A stretch of DNA of 64,000 bases from Flexibacter flexilis DSM 6793 (GTDB lineage: Bacteria; Bacteroidota; Bacteroidia; Cytophagales; Flexibacteraceae). The position numbers and the translations under genes were made by a program. The DNA is taken from contig NZ_FOLE01000004.1 in assembly GCF_900112255.1 (NCBI RefSeq), positions 62,001 to 126,000 on the forward strand, given 5' to 3'. Numbering within the stretch: the first letter of the stretch is position 1; every line of letters begins with the position of its first letter. Below the pieces are notes generated by a model. The model did no database searches. It was given only the letters and a program-made list of their open reading frames with translations, and was not told the DNA's origin. Positions 46,107 through 55,592 of the stretch are shown here, piece after piece.

Positions 46107-47990
46107 TTACATTCGTTCCAATGCCTTCAGCTCTTGCTCAAAGCCGCCCGACAGAATCGGGAAACGACACCAACTCCGCGAATCTACATTAAAATCATCT
46201 AAATGAAACGATGGCGCAATACGTTCGCGTTTCCATTGGTTACGCGTCCATAGCCTGAAAAACTTGATAATGTGTGCTTTAAGCAAAACGTCATCTTCCA
46301 GATTTTGGGTGCGAAGCGCGGTGTAAACTTCCACAGGCGAGCGGCGGTCGCGAATGGCAACCACTTCTATTTCGCGCAAAATATGGTAAGGCATCAAATC
46401 TTTTTCGTCGGTTTGCACGCGTTCCAGCGGTCGCAATTCCGCCGAAGGTGCCAAATTGTTTACATAATTTAAGCCATAATAGCCCAAATATTGCTCCGCC
46501 CAAACGAGCCAATGACGGATAAAATCTTTGTCCACGCCTGCAATCGGCGCAATACTGCCCGACGTGTCGCCGTCCATTGTGGCATAGCCAACATCGCCTT
46601 CGCTGCGGTTGGAAGTGGTGATAAGCAAGGCGTTACGCACATTGGTCAGCAGCCAAATGATAGGCGAACGGCTACGGGCTTGTATGTTTTGCAAGGCGAT
46701 GTCGTCGTGTTCCCATGTGAGGGCGCGGCCAATGGCATTTTCTATTTTTTGGGTATAAGAAATTACTTCTTCATCTATTTTCCATTCATAAAATAAAGCT
46801 CCCACCGAATCGGCCAAGCTTTTAGCAGAAGCAAAAGTATCTTCTGAGGAGTTGCGCGTACCCTGATACGCACACGTAAGCAACTGTTTTACAATGGCTT
46901 TTTCCAAGATTTCGCCATGAAGTCCCGCCAACGGTTCGGTATTCAGCCACGTTATTTTTTGCAAAAAGCCTTCCAACTCGATTTCGGCTAAGGCGCGATG
47001 TACCATTTCGGCCACCAACACGGCGCAAGCCGACGAGTCCGCGCCACCACTCAACGACAGTACAAAACCTTTGCTGTGGCTTTTGCGCATATAGTCGAAA
47101 AGTGCCAACGGAACGGCTTCGGCAAACTCCGTAAATTTGTCTTGGTCGTCGTCATTGAGCGGCAAAACAGGCGTAAGGCTCGCGTCTGTCAGGTGCACAG
47201 GTGCACTCACCAAGTTTACATTTTTATAAGAAAAACGGTTGTTGCGCTGCACCAAATGGCCGTTTTGCGCAATCATAATTTCTCCGTCATAAATCATGCG
47301 GCCAGCTTCATTGCCCAACAAATTGACATACAAATAAGTACAGTTCATTTGCTGGCTGCCGCCGACCACGATTTTTTCACGGATTTTGGTTTTGCCAAAA
47401 GCACAATGACTAGCACTCGGATTCAGGACGAGTTTTACGCCGTGTTTTTCGCAATGCTCCAACCCAGGTCGCAAGTTGCCGCGCCAAGCGTCTTCGCATA
47501 TTTCAAAGCTGATTTTCAGGCCATTTACATCATAAACTACATCGCCAAACGGATATTTTTGGCCTTGCCATTCCCATTCGATGCGTTTGTGTGTAGGCCA
47601 AGCCGTAAACCAACGCGGTTCGTAGTGCACGCCTTCATTAGCCAAAAATTGCTTGGCCGAAATGCCCAATAACTGCCCGTTGTGAATCAGAGCGGCACAA
47701 TTGTAAGTAAGTCCTTCGAGGCGAATGGGCAAACCTACGCTTACGGTAATGCCCTGACACAGTGGCACGATGTCGGCCAATTGCTCAAGGGCTTTGGCGG
47801 GTAGCCATTCGGAAAGGAAAGTATCTTCGCAGCCATAACCCGAAATACATAGTTCGGGAAGGCAAAGAACGGCTATTTTTTCGCGGCGAGCCTGCTCGAT
47901 GGCTTCTGCAATGTTATTGAAATTACCTGTCCAGTCGAATGGGGTTTGGTTCAGGGCTGCGCCTGCGATGTATGTGAGGGAGTTAGGCAT
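46107..47990 (-). CDS. nadE: glutamine-dependent NAD+ synthetase
   Basis: A 627-residue two-domain enzyme. The N-terminal nitrilase-like glutaminase domain (1-280) has Glu in CLPELCISGYG, Lys in the GISAKQFLANEG region, and Cys in FEICEDAWRG. The C-terminal ATP-binding domain has the PP-loop LSLSGGADSSA near residue 315. It amidates nicotinate adenine dinucleotide to NAD+ using glutamine. It is preceded by a cyclic-nucleotide-binding gene (25-base gap) and followed by the DUF58 gene (26-base gap), suggesting one operon. Confidence 0.96.
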   Translation of the reverse strand: MPNSLTYIAGAALNQTPFDWTGNFNNIAEAIEQARREKIAVLCLPELCISGYGCEDTFLSEWLPAKALEQLADIVPLCQGITVSVGLPIRLEGLTYNCAALIHNGQLLGISAKQFLANEGVHYEPRWFTAWPTHKRIEWEWQGQKYPFGDVVYDVNGLKISFEICEDAWRGNLRPGLEHCEKHGVKLVLNPSASHCAFGKTKIREKIVVGGSQQMNCTYLYVNLLGNEAGRMIYDGEIMIAQNGHLVQRNNRFSYKNVNLVSAPVHLTDASLTPVLPLNDDDQDKFTEFAEAVPLALFDYMRKSHSKGFVLSLSGGADSSACAVLVAEMVHRALAEIELEGFLQKITWLNTEPLAGLHGEILEKAIVKQLLTCAYQGTRNSSEDTFASAKSLADSVGALFYEWKIDEEVISYTQKIENAIGRALTWEHDDIALQNIQARSRSPIIWLLTNVRNALLITTSNRSEGDVGYATMDGDTSGSIAPIAGVDKDFIRHWLVWAEQYLGYYGLNYVNNLAPSAELRPLERVQTDEKDLMPYHILREIEVVAIRDRRSPVEVYTALRTQNLEDDVLLKAHIIKFFRLWTRNQWKRERIAPSFHLDDFNVDSRSWCRFPILSGGFEQELKALERM

Positions 47991-48015
47991 TAACTTCTGA
48001 AATTTCGGGAATAAA

Positions 48016-48531
48016 TTATTTGTAGGCCGTACTCAAATCAAAGAAACCAAAAGATGATTGGTAGGCTTTGAACAAATTGACCATATATTGATTGTAAGAC
48101 GTGGAAAGTGCCGCGTACATTTTGGCTTTGATGCGTGCGTCGCGCTCAAATACCGCCAATAAATTGGCTTGCGGCAACACATACATTTCGGCTACTTCGC
48201 TGGTAACGATGGCATTATAAATGCGTTTGGCATTGGGAATAAGTGAATTGTCGCCCAACGTTTGATGGGTACTTACACTGGTCAGATATTCGGTTTTGTC
48301 GCTTAGGGTAATGCTAAGTGAAATCTGGCCTTTTTGGATAATGTACAAGGCCTGACTTGGGTCGTTACGAAAAAAAACAACCTCATTTTCTTTGTATTGG
48401 CGCAAATACAAATACGGCAGAAAGTTATACAATTCGTCTTGCGTAAGCTCGCTAAAAAGTGTTGCTTTTTGCAAAAAACGAAAAATATCTAACTCTTCTG
48501 CGTTATATGATTTTCGAAAGGGATTGAGCAT
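48016..48531 (-). CDS. cyclic-nucleotide-binding domain protein without DNA-binding domain
   Basis: A 171-residue single-domain protein. Residues 20-130 form a cNMP-binding beta-roll (FSELTQDELYNFLPYL, EVVFFRNDPSQALYIIQKGQISL, then a GDNSLI turn where the phosphate-binding cassette should lie). No helix-turn-helix follows; the C-terminus is an amphipathic helix. It could bind cyclic nucleotide or act as a CRP-like scaffold, and lacks a typical RA motif for cAMP. It lies between a VIT-type transporter gene and nadE. Function unknown. Confidence 0.85.
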   Translation of the reverse strand: MLNPFRKSYNAEELDIFRFLQKATLFSELTQDELYNFLPYLYLRQYKENEVVFFRNDPSQALYIIQKGQISLSITLSDKTEYLTSVSTHQTLGDNSLIPNAKRIYNAIVTSEVAEMYVLPQANLLAVFERDARIKAKMYAALSTSYNQYMVNLFKAYQSSFGFFDLSTAYK

Positions 48532-48589
48532 CTGGTAATTATAAGTAAGGATAGTAAATTGAAAATATCGCGGCGGTAAATGACTGATT

Positions 48590-49291
48590 TTATTCTATAA
48601 AATGCGCTACCGCAAAGGCCGCCGCTGCCGCCAATGTACCGATAAGTGTAACTTTCACAGCACCCCAAACAGGAGGCTGGCCAGTCATTTTACTTTTGAA
48701 ATAACCGAAAGCAAACAAACACAACAGCGTCACCGCACACGAATACATCAGGCCATGCAGCGCGTCTTGTGCAAAGAAATAGGGCGTAAGCGGAATAATA
48801 CCGCCAATAGCATACGAAAGCCCAATGGTGAGGGCACTTTTGCGGGCACGGTTCACGTCGGGTTTTTCGAGACCAAGCTCGTAGCGCATCATAAAATCCA
48901 CCCATTTATCTTTGTCTTTGGCCAGTTCTTCTACTACAAGTTCTTGAGAATGAGGGCTAAGGCCCCATTCGGCAAAAATTTCGCGTATTTCGGCTTTTTC
49001 GCGTTCGGGCAAATGCTCCACTTCCCAGTATTCGCGTTTGAGTTCGGCGGCATAGTGTTCTTGTTCGGTTTTGCCCGCCAAATAGCCACCTAATCCCATG
49101 GCAATAGATCCCGCCACGATTTCGGCAATACCTGCTGTAGTTACAATGTTCGTACTGGCGACAGCACCACTAAGACCCGCCGAAAGCGCAAAAGGAACAG
49201 TAAGCCCATCAGACATACCAATAACAACATCAGTGATAAATTGTGAACTGGTAAGATGCTCTTCTTTGTGTGGGTGCGAATGATGTTGCAT
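48590..49291 (-). CDS. VIT1/CCC1-family iron/manganese transporter
   Basis: A 233-residue protein with five hydrophobic helices. FITDVVIGMSDGLTVPFALSAGLSGA opens the protein as in VIT1/CCC1, and AGSIAMGLGGYLAGKTEQEHY ends the first repeat at the conserved G-x-Y/TExE metal-binding region. The cytosolic helix (residues 75-125) with REYWEVE and EIREIFAEWGL is also typical. It should move Fe2+ or Mn2+ across the inner membrane. It is the first gene of the minus-strand run with the cNMP protein and nadE. Confidence 0.92.
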   Translation of the reverse strand: MQHHSHPHKEEHLTSSQFITDVVIGMSDGLTVPFALSAGLSGAVASTNIVTTAGIAEIVAGSIAMGLGGYLAGKTEQEHYAAELKREYWEVEHLPEREKAEIREIFAEWGLSPHSQELVVEELAKDKDKWVDFMMRYELGLEKPDVNRARKSALTIGLSYAIGGIIPLTPYFFAQDALHGLMYSCAVTLLCLFAFGYFKSKMTGQPPVWGAVKVTLIGTLAAAAAFAVAHFIE

Positions 49292-49447
49292 ATTTTTATG
49301 AAAAATAAAATAAAAAATATTGTTTGGTCAATTAAATTCAAAACAGACGACAGAAACAAAATTACAACAGATATATTGGCTATTCAAAATTTATTTATAG
49401 ATTGGCGCAATATTCTCTTACTGTTTTCTCTTGCGTAAAAAAATATT

Positions 49448-50419
49448 ATGAAAACTTCTACGGGACGTTTATTTAGTAATTTGGTATTGAGTTGGGCGGC
49501 AATAGCTGCTTTGCAGGCGTGTTCGGGCGGCAGTAACGAGCAAAAAGCCGTTAAAGAAATAAAATTAGATACGGTGCAAACGGCTGAAATTTCCGAGAAA
49601 TTAGAAACGAGTATTTCAAATTTGCCATCACCCGTGGACGTGGTAACACAACTTAGTTTGTCTAAAGTTTCGTACAAGCACGAATGGCTTAGCAACCCGA
49701 ATCATGCAACAAATTATTATGCAACTCCCACCAAACAAGCCCTGAATTTGGGTGTTTACATGGCGGATTTGGGTTATACTTGTTCTTATTTTCAGGTGCA
49801 AGATGCGGTAAATCGTTTGGCCTCAACCAAAAAATTATCGGAAGAACTTTCGATGCTAAACAACTATGAGACATCGTTGATGACGCGCTTTGAGTCTAAT
49901 CTTAAAAATAGAGATTCGCTCATTAATATTGTACGCGAAGTGTATTATTCGGCAGACGATTATTTGCGCAAAAATAAACGCGCTGATGTGGCGGCCATTA
50001 TGCTCACAGGAGCTTGGGCGGAAGGCCTGTATCTTTCCACGCAAGTGAACAAGTCGTTCCCTAAGTCCATGGCGGATTCTACGCAACACAAAGCACATAA
50101 ATCCATTATGGCACAGATTGGTTACCAGAAAAAAACTTTACCATACTTAATTTCCGCACTAGAAAAAATTCATTCGGAGTCGGATTTGAAGGAAATTATT
50201 GACAAACTCAAGATCATGGAAGGTACTTTTGCGAAAGTAGAAATAAAGGATCCTGCGCTTAACGATACGCTTCCAGATATTACCAAACTCAGCGACGCAG
50301 GCGAAATTACAGACATTACAGTACTGGGCATTGCTAATAATGTGGCGATTACGCCAGAGGTAGTAGCCGAAATTACAAAAGAAGTAGAAGAATTGCGGGA
50401 GTTGATTATCAGCAAATAA
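49448..50419 (+). CDS. lipoprotein of unknown function
   Basis: A 323-residue lipoprotein: a hydrophobic signal (12-24) ends in LQAC, with Cys25 as the lipid site, followed by GGS. The mature part is mostly helical with heptad-like patterns (140-250), and its central NYYATPTKQALNLGVYMADLGYTC is distinctive. I recognise no named domain. It is divergent from the VIT gene and ends in a terminator, so probably monocistronic. The hydrophilic helical structure suggests a periplasmic-side scaffold. Confidence 0.78.
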   Translation: MKTSTGRLFSNLVLSWAAIAALQACSGGSNEQKAVKEIKLDTVQTAEISEKLETSISNLPSPVDVVTQLSLSKVSYKHEWLSNPNHATNYYATPTKQALNLGVYMADLGYTCSYFQVQDAVNRLASTKKLSEELSMLNNYETSLMTRFESNLKNRDSLINIVREVYYSADDYLRKNKRADVAAIMLTGAWAEGLYLSTQVNKSFPKSMADSTQHKAHKSIMAQIGYQKKTLPYLISALEKIHSESDLKEIIDKLKIMEGTFAKVEIKDPALNDTLPDITKLSDAGEITDITVLGIANNVAITPEVVAEITKEVEELRELIISK

Positions 50420-50447
50420 CGCAGTAACGACATCTCTTATTATACCT

Positions 50448-50484
50448 AAAAGCGGTTGGTTTTGTATAAAAGCCAATCGCTTTT
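50448..50484 (+). terminator. terminator after the lipoprotein gene
   Basis: AAAGCGGTTGGTTTT and AAAAGCCAATCGCTTT pair across a 4-base loop with minor mismatches and a short T run. Confidence 0.75.
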
Positions 50485-50761
50485 GCTATATGTGTCGAAT
50501 ATTCTTTTGAAAACAATGTAATTTTTAGCTTTATTGGTTAGGAATATAGCAAATAAATATCATGTTTCATCTGAATCAATGTATCAATTACCTCCATATT
50601 CAAAAAAAAGTAAAAAAAATAGCCGTTAAATTGTGTATATTTTTGAAGAAATTACTAATATTATGCCCTAATCGCCGATGTAAGGTTGTGAAGGCGTTTT
50701 CATCGGTGAGGTTTTCCTTTTCATACGTTTTTTGTACAGATTTTTTAAGCCTTAAAAGGTT
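50485..50761 (+). promoter_or_regulatory. leader region of the helical orphan gene
   Basis: This is the remainder of a 342-base gap. TATTTTTG at 50638-50645 fits the -7 motif. Downstream CGCCGATG (50673-50680) can pair with CATCGGTG (50701-50708), or its CGCC with GGCG (50693-50696); these are mutually exclusive. No SD sequence precedes the ATG at 50762. Confidence 0.4.
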
Positions 50762-52201
50762 ATGGCTAAACTCAAAAATATTATAAAGCAATTATCCGCC
50801 AACGATTATGTAGCCATTTACGATTCGTTGTTGGCCAGTAACGCCGAAAAGTCAGCGCATTTGCTGCGTTATATTCGCGAAAAGCAAATGTCTGATGCCA
50901 AAATAATGGAGGAGCTGGACGTAAACACCAACGCATACTATACTTTGCGTTCGCGTCTGAACCAAAAAATTGAGGAGTATTTGCTCCAACAAATGGAAAA
51001 TCCGCGCACGGATTTGCTTAAAAAAGTGGCCAACATTAGTGAAATCGTTTTTACCAAGAAACGCGCTATTGCTATTGCCACACTCAAGAAACTGGAAAAG
51101 GAGTTGCTCGATTATGACTTGTCGAACGAGCTGACAATTATCTATAAGACACTCAAGAAGTTACACATCAACACGCCAGACCATTTCACTTATTCGCAGC
51201 TCTACAACCGCCATGTGGCGTATATGTTGGCTGTGGACAAATCCGAAGATTTGTTGGCAGAATACTTCAAAAAATATGGTAACTATACCATGACGGGTAG
51301 CGACATCGACAAGTTCGAACTTTCACTTCTGAACAAAGAAATCGCTAATTTGGGTGGCTTGTATCAGTCGCACCGCTTGTATGTGTATCAGAGTTGTTGC
51401 AGCATTTTTCATCGTCTTTTTGTAGATAAAAATGAAAATGAAGCCGCTGATGCTGAGCCAATTGAGGATATTCTTAACAACGTAGAAAAGATATTTGAAA
51501 CCTACTATCTAGATGCCATTTACTATAACTTGAAAATAGTATTTGAATTTTTGAAGTTGGAATATTATACGCACTACAAAGTATATCGCAAGGCTGAAAA
51601 GTATTTTGAAGACCTCAATATTAAGACAGGTTTGTTGTTGGCCAACTACAGTTTGTACAGCTATCCAGCGCAATTCTTGCTTACCAAAATCGACCGCCAT
51701 GTACGTGCCGATACGGAGCATTTGTTGTACGAAGAAAACAAGCAGCTTTTTGCGGAATACGATTCGGACGCAAATGACTTGCCAAAATACATGACTTACG
51801 TGGTATATCGTGCCTTAAGTTGCTTCTATGCAGATCGTTACGAAGAGGCGGCACGTTGGCTGAACAATATGCTCAACGACCTTAGTCTTAAAAAATATGG
51901 TCAGGCACAAATTGAAATTAAATTGTTCCTGACACTGCAATACTGTATGCTCAATGATTACGATTTGTTTAACCAATCCATCAACAGCATACAACGCCAA
52001 ATCCGTCTGACGGGCAAGGAAAGCAGCGAGCATATTTCATTGTTTATCAAGATTTTGAAAGCAGCACTCGGCGACAACAAACGAGCCAAAGCCGCTAAAA
52101 TCAGAAGTTTGGTAGAGAAGCTTAAACAACAAAATGTAAATCACTTCTCGCCAATCAAACATTTGAAATTAGACGAAAAATTTATCAATAAATTGCTATA
52201 A
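50762..52201 (+). CDS. large helical protein of unknown function
   Basis: A 479-residue soluble protein without signal peptide or membrane segment. It is nearly all helical with repeated aromatic/charged positions, resembling TPR or similar alpha-solenoids; no clear repeat unit is visible. Its N-terminal part (KQLSANDYVAIYDSLLASNAE, then EELDVNTNAYYTLRSRL) may be a small helix-turn-helix-like segment, which is speculative. It has its own leader and a strong terminator, so it is transcribed alone. I do not recognise the family. Confidence 0.75.
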   Translation: MAKLKNIIKQLSANDYVAIYDSLLASNAEKSAHLLRYIREKQMSDAKIMEELDVNTNAYYTLRSRLNQKIEEYLLQQMENPRTDLLKKVANISEIVFTKKRAIAIATLKKLEKELLDYDLSNELTIIYKTLKKLHINTPDHFTYSQLYNRHVAYMLAVDKSEDLLAEYFKKYGNYTMTGSDIDKFELSLLNKEIANLGGLYQSHRLYVYQSCCSIFHRLFVDKNENEAADAEPIEDILNNVEKIFETYYLDAIYYNLKIVFEFLKLEYYTHYKVYRKAEKYFEDLNIKTGLLLANYSLYSYPAQFLLTKIDRHVRADTEHLLYEENKQLFAEYDSDANDLPKYMTYVVYRALSCFYADRYEEAARWLNNMLNDLSLKKYGQAQIEIKLFLTLQYCMLNDYDLFNQSINSIQRQIRLTGKESSEHISLFIKILKAALGDNKRAKAAKIRSLVEKLKQQNVNHFSPIKHLKLDEKFINKLL

Positions 52202-52215
52202 CAAAACATTTGCAT

Positions 52216-52262
52216 ACACGACAGTATTTCTGTATTTTTCGGAAACACTGTCGTGTTTTTTT
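52216..52262 (+). terminator. terminator after the helical orphan gene
   Basis: ACACGACAGT / ACTGTCGTGT, a 10-bp stem with a 21-base loop and a long T run, starting 15 bases after the stop. Confidence 0.9.
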
Positions 52263-52285
52263 ATTTTTTACATCAATTTAATTCA

Positions 52286-53119
52286 ATGAAATTACATACC
52301 ATCAATACAGGCCATTTTAAGCTCGACGGCGGTGCAATGTTTGGGGTAGTTCCCAAAAGTATTTGGAATAAAAGCAATCCCGCTGACGAGAATAATTTAT
52401 GTTCGTGGGCGATGCGTAGCCTGTTGATAGAAGACGGTAACCGTCTGATACTGATAGATAATGGAATGGGCGACAAACAAGACGCTAAATTTGTATCACA
52501 TTATTATTTGCACGGAACGGATAGCTTGCACGGCAACCTGAAAAGTGCAGGATTTCAGGCTTCTGACATTACGGATATGTTCCTGACACACTTGCATTTT
52601 GACCACTGCGGCGGCGGTGTGGCTTATAATGGAGACAAGCTCGAACTGGTTTTCAAAAATGCGACATACTGGTCGAATGAAGCGCATTGGGATTGGGCTG
52701 TGCGTCCAAATCCACGCGAAAAAGCCAGCTTCTTAAAAGAAAACATTATGCCTATGCAAGAAAGCGGGCATCTGAAAATGGTATCGCCTCAATCCAGTCC
52801 ATTTGACGGCATTGACATATTATTTATGGACGGACATACCGAAAAACAAATGTTGCCGCTTATTTCTTACAAAGGGCGTAAAATCGTATTTGCAGCTGAT
52901 TTGATTCCGTCGGTAGGACATATTCCACTGCCTTACGTCATGGGCTACGACACGCGCCCACTTCAAACAATGGTAGAAAAAGAAGCTTTGCTCAATAAAG
53001 CCGTAGAGGAAGACTATATCCTTTTCTTTGAACACGACCCCGTAAATGAGTGTGCGACACTGCAACGCACCGACAAAGGAGTTCGCGTGAAAGAAACGTT
53101 CAAATTGTCAGAATTATAA
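52286..53119 (+). CDS. metallo-beta-lactamase-fold hydrolase
   Basis: A 277-residue MBL-fold protein from ATG 52286; the longer reading starts inside the terminator T-run and is rejected. The zinc motif HLHFDHCGGG is intact near residue 100, and downstream His/Asp (VFAADLIPSVGHIPLP, FEHDP) supply further metal ligands. It may hydrolyse a lactone, thioester or phosphodiester; the family cannot tell. It is transcribed alone, between two hairpins. Confidence 0.92.
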   Translation: MKLHTINTGHFKLDGGAMFGVVPKSIWNKSNPADENNLCSWAMRSLLIEDGNRLILIDNGMGDKQDAKFVSHYYLHGTDSLHGNLKSAGFQASDITDMFLTHLHFDHCGGGVAYNGDKLELVFKNATYWSNEAHWDWAVRPNPREKASFLKENIMPMQESGHLKMVSPQSSPFDGIDILFMDGHTEKQMLPLISYKGRKIVFAADLIPSVGHIPLPYVMGYDTRPLQTMVEKEALLNKAVEEDYILFFEHDPVNECATLQRTDKGVRVKETFKLSEL

Positions 53120-53161
53120 TATTCTGTTTTACGATAGATTTATCCAACTTTAAATATTGCA

Positions 53162-53217
53162 TTTTCGGATCAAATAGTTGCCAAGTAAGTTGTCTTTGGG
53201 CAACTATTTTCCGAAAA
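53162..53217. repeat. long inverted repeat (19-bp stem)
   Basis: TTTTCGGA-TC-AAATAGTTGCC (53162-53182) pairs with GGCAACTATTTTCCGAAAA (53199-53217), leaving a 2-base bulge and a 16-base loop. It lies 42 bases after the MBL gene. It may act as a terminator although no T run follows, or as an RNA element before the sensor kinase gene. Confidence 0.75.
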
Positions 53218-53334
53218 GTTTTATTGCTATTTCGGATTAAAAATTACTTTATAGAGCAGCAATAGATTTTGTAATATTAGTAGAGAATTGCGTTATTGCT
53301 TTAGTGGTAAAGAAACACAATCAATCTTTTTTGT

Positions 53335-55545
53335 ATGAGTAGGCTGCTTTTAAGTTGTTGTTTGGTACTTTGGCCATTAGTGGAGCTTTTGGCCTTGTCG
53401 CCCGACAGCTTGTTGAGGATTTTGCCAGAACAATCTGACACAGCAAAAATATATACGCTCAACCAATTGGCTAAGGCCTATAAATCAGACTCTGTAACGC
53501 GCTCTTTGGAGTACGCCCAAAAGGCATTGCTCTTAGCCGAAGAATTAGCCGACACTAATGGGCTAATTGCTTCTCATAATAGCATTGGCGAATATTATTT
53601 GGAAAAAGGAGAATACGCCAAAGCACAAACGAGCTTTGCCCAAAGCCTGTTTCTATCTAAAAAAATACATGATATTTTTCTGCAAGCTGTTGCCAAAGCC
53701 AAACTGGGTGTAGTGTGTTATTACAATAATCAATACCCACAAGCCTTTGATTATCAGATGTCAGCATTAAGAATATTTCGCAATAATGGTGCACTGGCGC
53801 AGCAAGCCGAATGCATGAGTGCCTTGGGGTATATTCTGGACAAACAAGGCTATCAGGAAAAAGCATTGCATTATTACTGGGATGCGTTGCGTCTTCGCCA
53901 GAAAGTAGGCCAACCCAACGATATAGCCAAATCACTCAATGCCATTGGCGACTTTCATTATTTTCACAAGGAATATGCGGAGGCTCTTAGATATTATATC
54001 CAATCGTATAACCTTAGCAAGACAGCTGATAATGCAAAAGGCGTAGCCATTGCCCTCAATAATATGGGAATGGTGTACATAGAGCAAGGACGCTACGATG
54101 AGGCCGTTTCGCATTTATTCGAATCGTTGAGCAAAAAGAAAAAAATTGGCAATAAAAAAGAGATTGCTATCACCTTAACCAATATAGCACAACTATACGC
54201 CCGCCAGAAAAAGTATCCAGAATCGCATGAGTATTTTAGACAGGCTTTGACGCTTCAGGAATTTCTGTCCGACAAAAGTAGTTTGTTGCGCACCTATAAA
54301 TTATTGGGCAAGGTTTATTTGGAAAATAAAGAATACGAACAAGCCATTATTTCTTTCCAAAGAGCATTGGATTTGGCCCAAACACTCCATTCTGCGGCAT
54401 ACAAACAAGAAACCTACGAGTTGATGGGAGAAGTATATTTGGCGCAGGATAAGGCACAAGAATTTCTAAAATACTATAAGCTGGCACAGCAGTTTCACGA
54501 TTCACTGCAAAATGAGGCTCAATTGGTGCGTATTCACGAAATGCAAATCGAATATGAGCGAGAAGAAAGCAGGGAAAAAATACGCGTTTTGCGTAAAGAA
54601 CAAGAAACACAGCGCATCGCTTTAGAAAACGAGAAAACTACCAAACGCGCTTTGTTTGTGGGCGTGGTATTAGCTTCGGTATTGATGGGTCTGATTTATA
54701 TGTTTTATCGATTAAAAATAGATGCAACCCAGAAACTTGAGCTACAAAATGAGCTGATACTCAGACAAAATACAGAGCTAAATGCTGCCAATCAAGAATT
54801 ACAGTCTCTAAACAAAAATTTGCAAGAGTCGGAAGTGGCTTTGCGCCGCTCCAACGATACCAAGAATAAATTTTTCTCTATTATTTCGCATGATTTGCGC
54901 GGCCCATTGGCTACACTTTCTTCGTTTTTGAGTCTGCTTATTCGTTTCAACGACAAACTGACCAAAGAAGAGTTGGCGGTGTTGGCCGCAGACATCGAAA
55001 AGTCGCTCAAAAATGTCTCCATGCTGTTGGATAACCTGTTGCAATGGTCGCAAGCGCAAATGAATGTGATTGCCTTTAGGCCTGAGCCTTTGTCTTTGGC
55101 AGAAAAGGTTTCCGAGACGCTTAGTCTTCTGACGGCCAACGCACAGCGCAAAAATATCATGCTGACGGCTGGCGAAATGGGAAACTGTACAGTTTTGGCC
55201 GACAAAGGAATGTTTGATTTTGTTTTGCGTAACCTTATCAGTAATGCCATTAAGTTTACGCCACCTTCTGGGCACATCAAAGTAGAGTTGCGCACCAGTA
55301 CGTCTTTTGCGTTTATCTCCGTTGCGGATACGGGAGTAGGCCTTAGCGACCAGCAATACGAACGTTTGTTTAACCTGACGCGTATTTCTACGATTGGCAC
55401 GCAAGGAGAAACTGGCACGGGTTTAGGGCTTATTTTGTGTAAAGAATTTGTAGAAAAACACGGCGGCCATATCGAGGTAAAACGCCTTACTGTCGGAACT
55501 GTCTTTACATTCTCTATACCGTTGGCAACTACTGTTGTGATATAA
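53335..55545 (+). CDS. TPR-containing membrane sensor histidine kinase
   Basis: A 736-residue kinase. Signal peptide (5-20); TPR repeats from about residue 35 to 400 in the periplasm; one membrane helix at about 440-460 (ALFVGVVLASVLMGLIYMFY); a coiled coil 465-510; then the HisKA domain with His in FFSIISHDLRGPLA; then HATPase with the N box NLISNAIKFTP, the G1 box VADTGVGL and G2 TGTGLGLIL. It autophosphorylates and should pass phosphate to an unlinked response regulator, since none is adjacent. It converges on the tRNA genes. The ligand sensed by TPR is unknown. Confidence 0.95.
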   Translation: MSRLLLSCCLVLWPLVELLALSPDSLLRILPEQSDTAKIYTLNQLAKAYKSDSVTRSLEYAQKALLLAEELADTNGLIASHNSIGEYYLEKGEYAKAQTSFAQSLFLSKKIHDIFLQAVAKAKLGVVCYYNNQYPQAFDYQMSALRIFRNNGALAQQAECMSALGYILDKQGYQEKALHYYWDALRLRQKVGQPNDIAKSLNAIGDFHYFHKEYAEALRYYIQSYNLSKTADNAKGVAIALNNMGMVYIEQGRYDEAVSHLFESLSKKKKIGNKKEIAITLTNIAQLYARQKKYPESHEYFRQALTLQEFLSDKSSLLRTYKLLGKVYLENKEYEQAIISFQRALDLAQTLHSAAYKQETYELMGEVYLAQDKAQEFLKYYKLAQQFHDSLQNEAQLVRIHEMQIEYEREESREKIRVLRKEQETQRIALENEKTTKRALFVGVVLASVLMGLIYMFYRLKIDATQKLELQNELILRQNTELNAANQELQSLNKNLQESEVALRRSNDTKNKFFSIISHDLRGPLATLSSFLSLLIRFNDKLTKEELAVLAADIEKSLKNVSMLLDNLLQWSQAQMNVIAFRPEPLSLAEKVSETLSLLTANAQRKNIMLTAGEMGNCTVLADKGMFDFVLRNLISNAIKFTPPSGHIKVELRTSTSFAFISVADTGVGLSDQQYERLFNLTRISTIGTQGETGTGLGLILCKEFVEKHGGHIEVKRLTVGTVFTFSIPLATTVVI

Positions 55546-55591
55546 TAAAAAAAACGCGGCTTCTCTGCATCAAATACAGAAAAGCCGCGTT
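55546..55591. terminator. bidirectional terminator between kinase and tRNA genes
   Basis: AACGCGGCTT-TCTG and CAGA-AAGCCGCGTT pair with A/T runs on the kinase side. On the minus strand it ends in eight T residues after the tRNA-Arg(CCG) gene. Confidence 0.9.
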
Positions 55592-55592
55592 A

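Noticed and set aside
46998-47672. 224-codon plus-strand ORF inside nadE
   Set aside because: It is a long shadow ORF opposite nadE, His/Gln/Arg-rich with no family match; nadE has both catalytic motifs.
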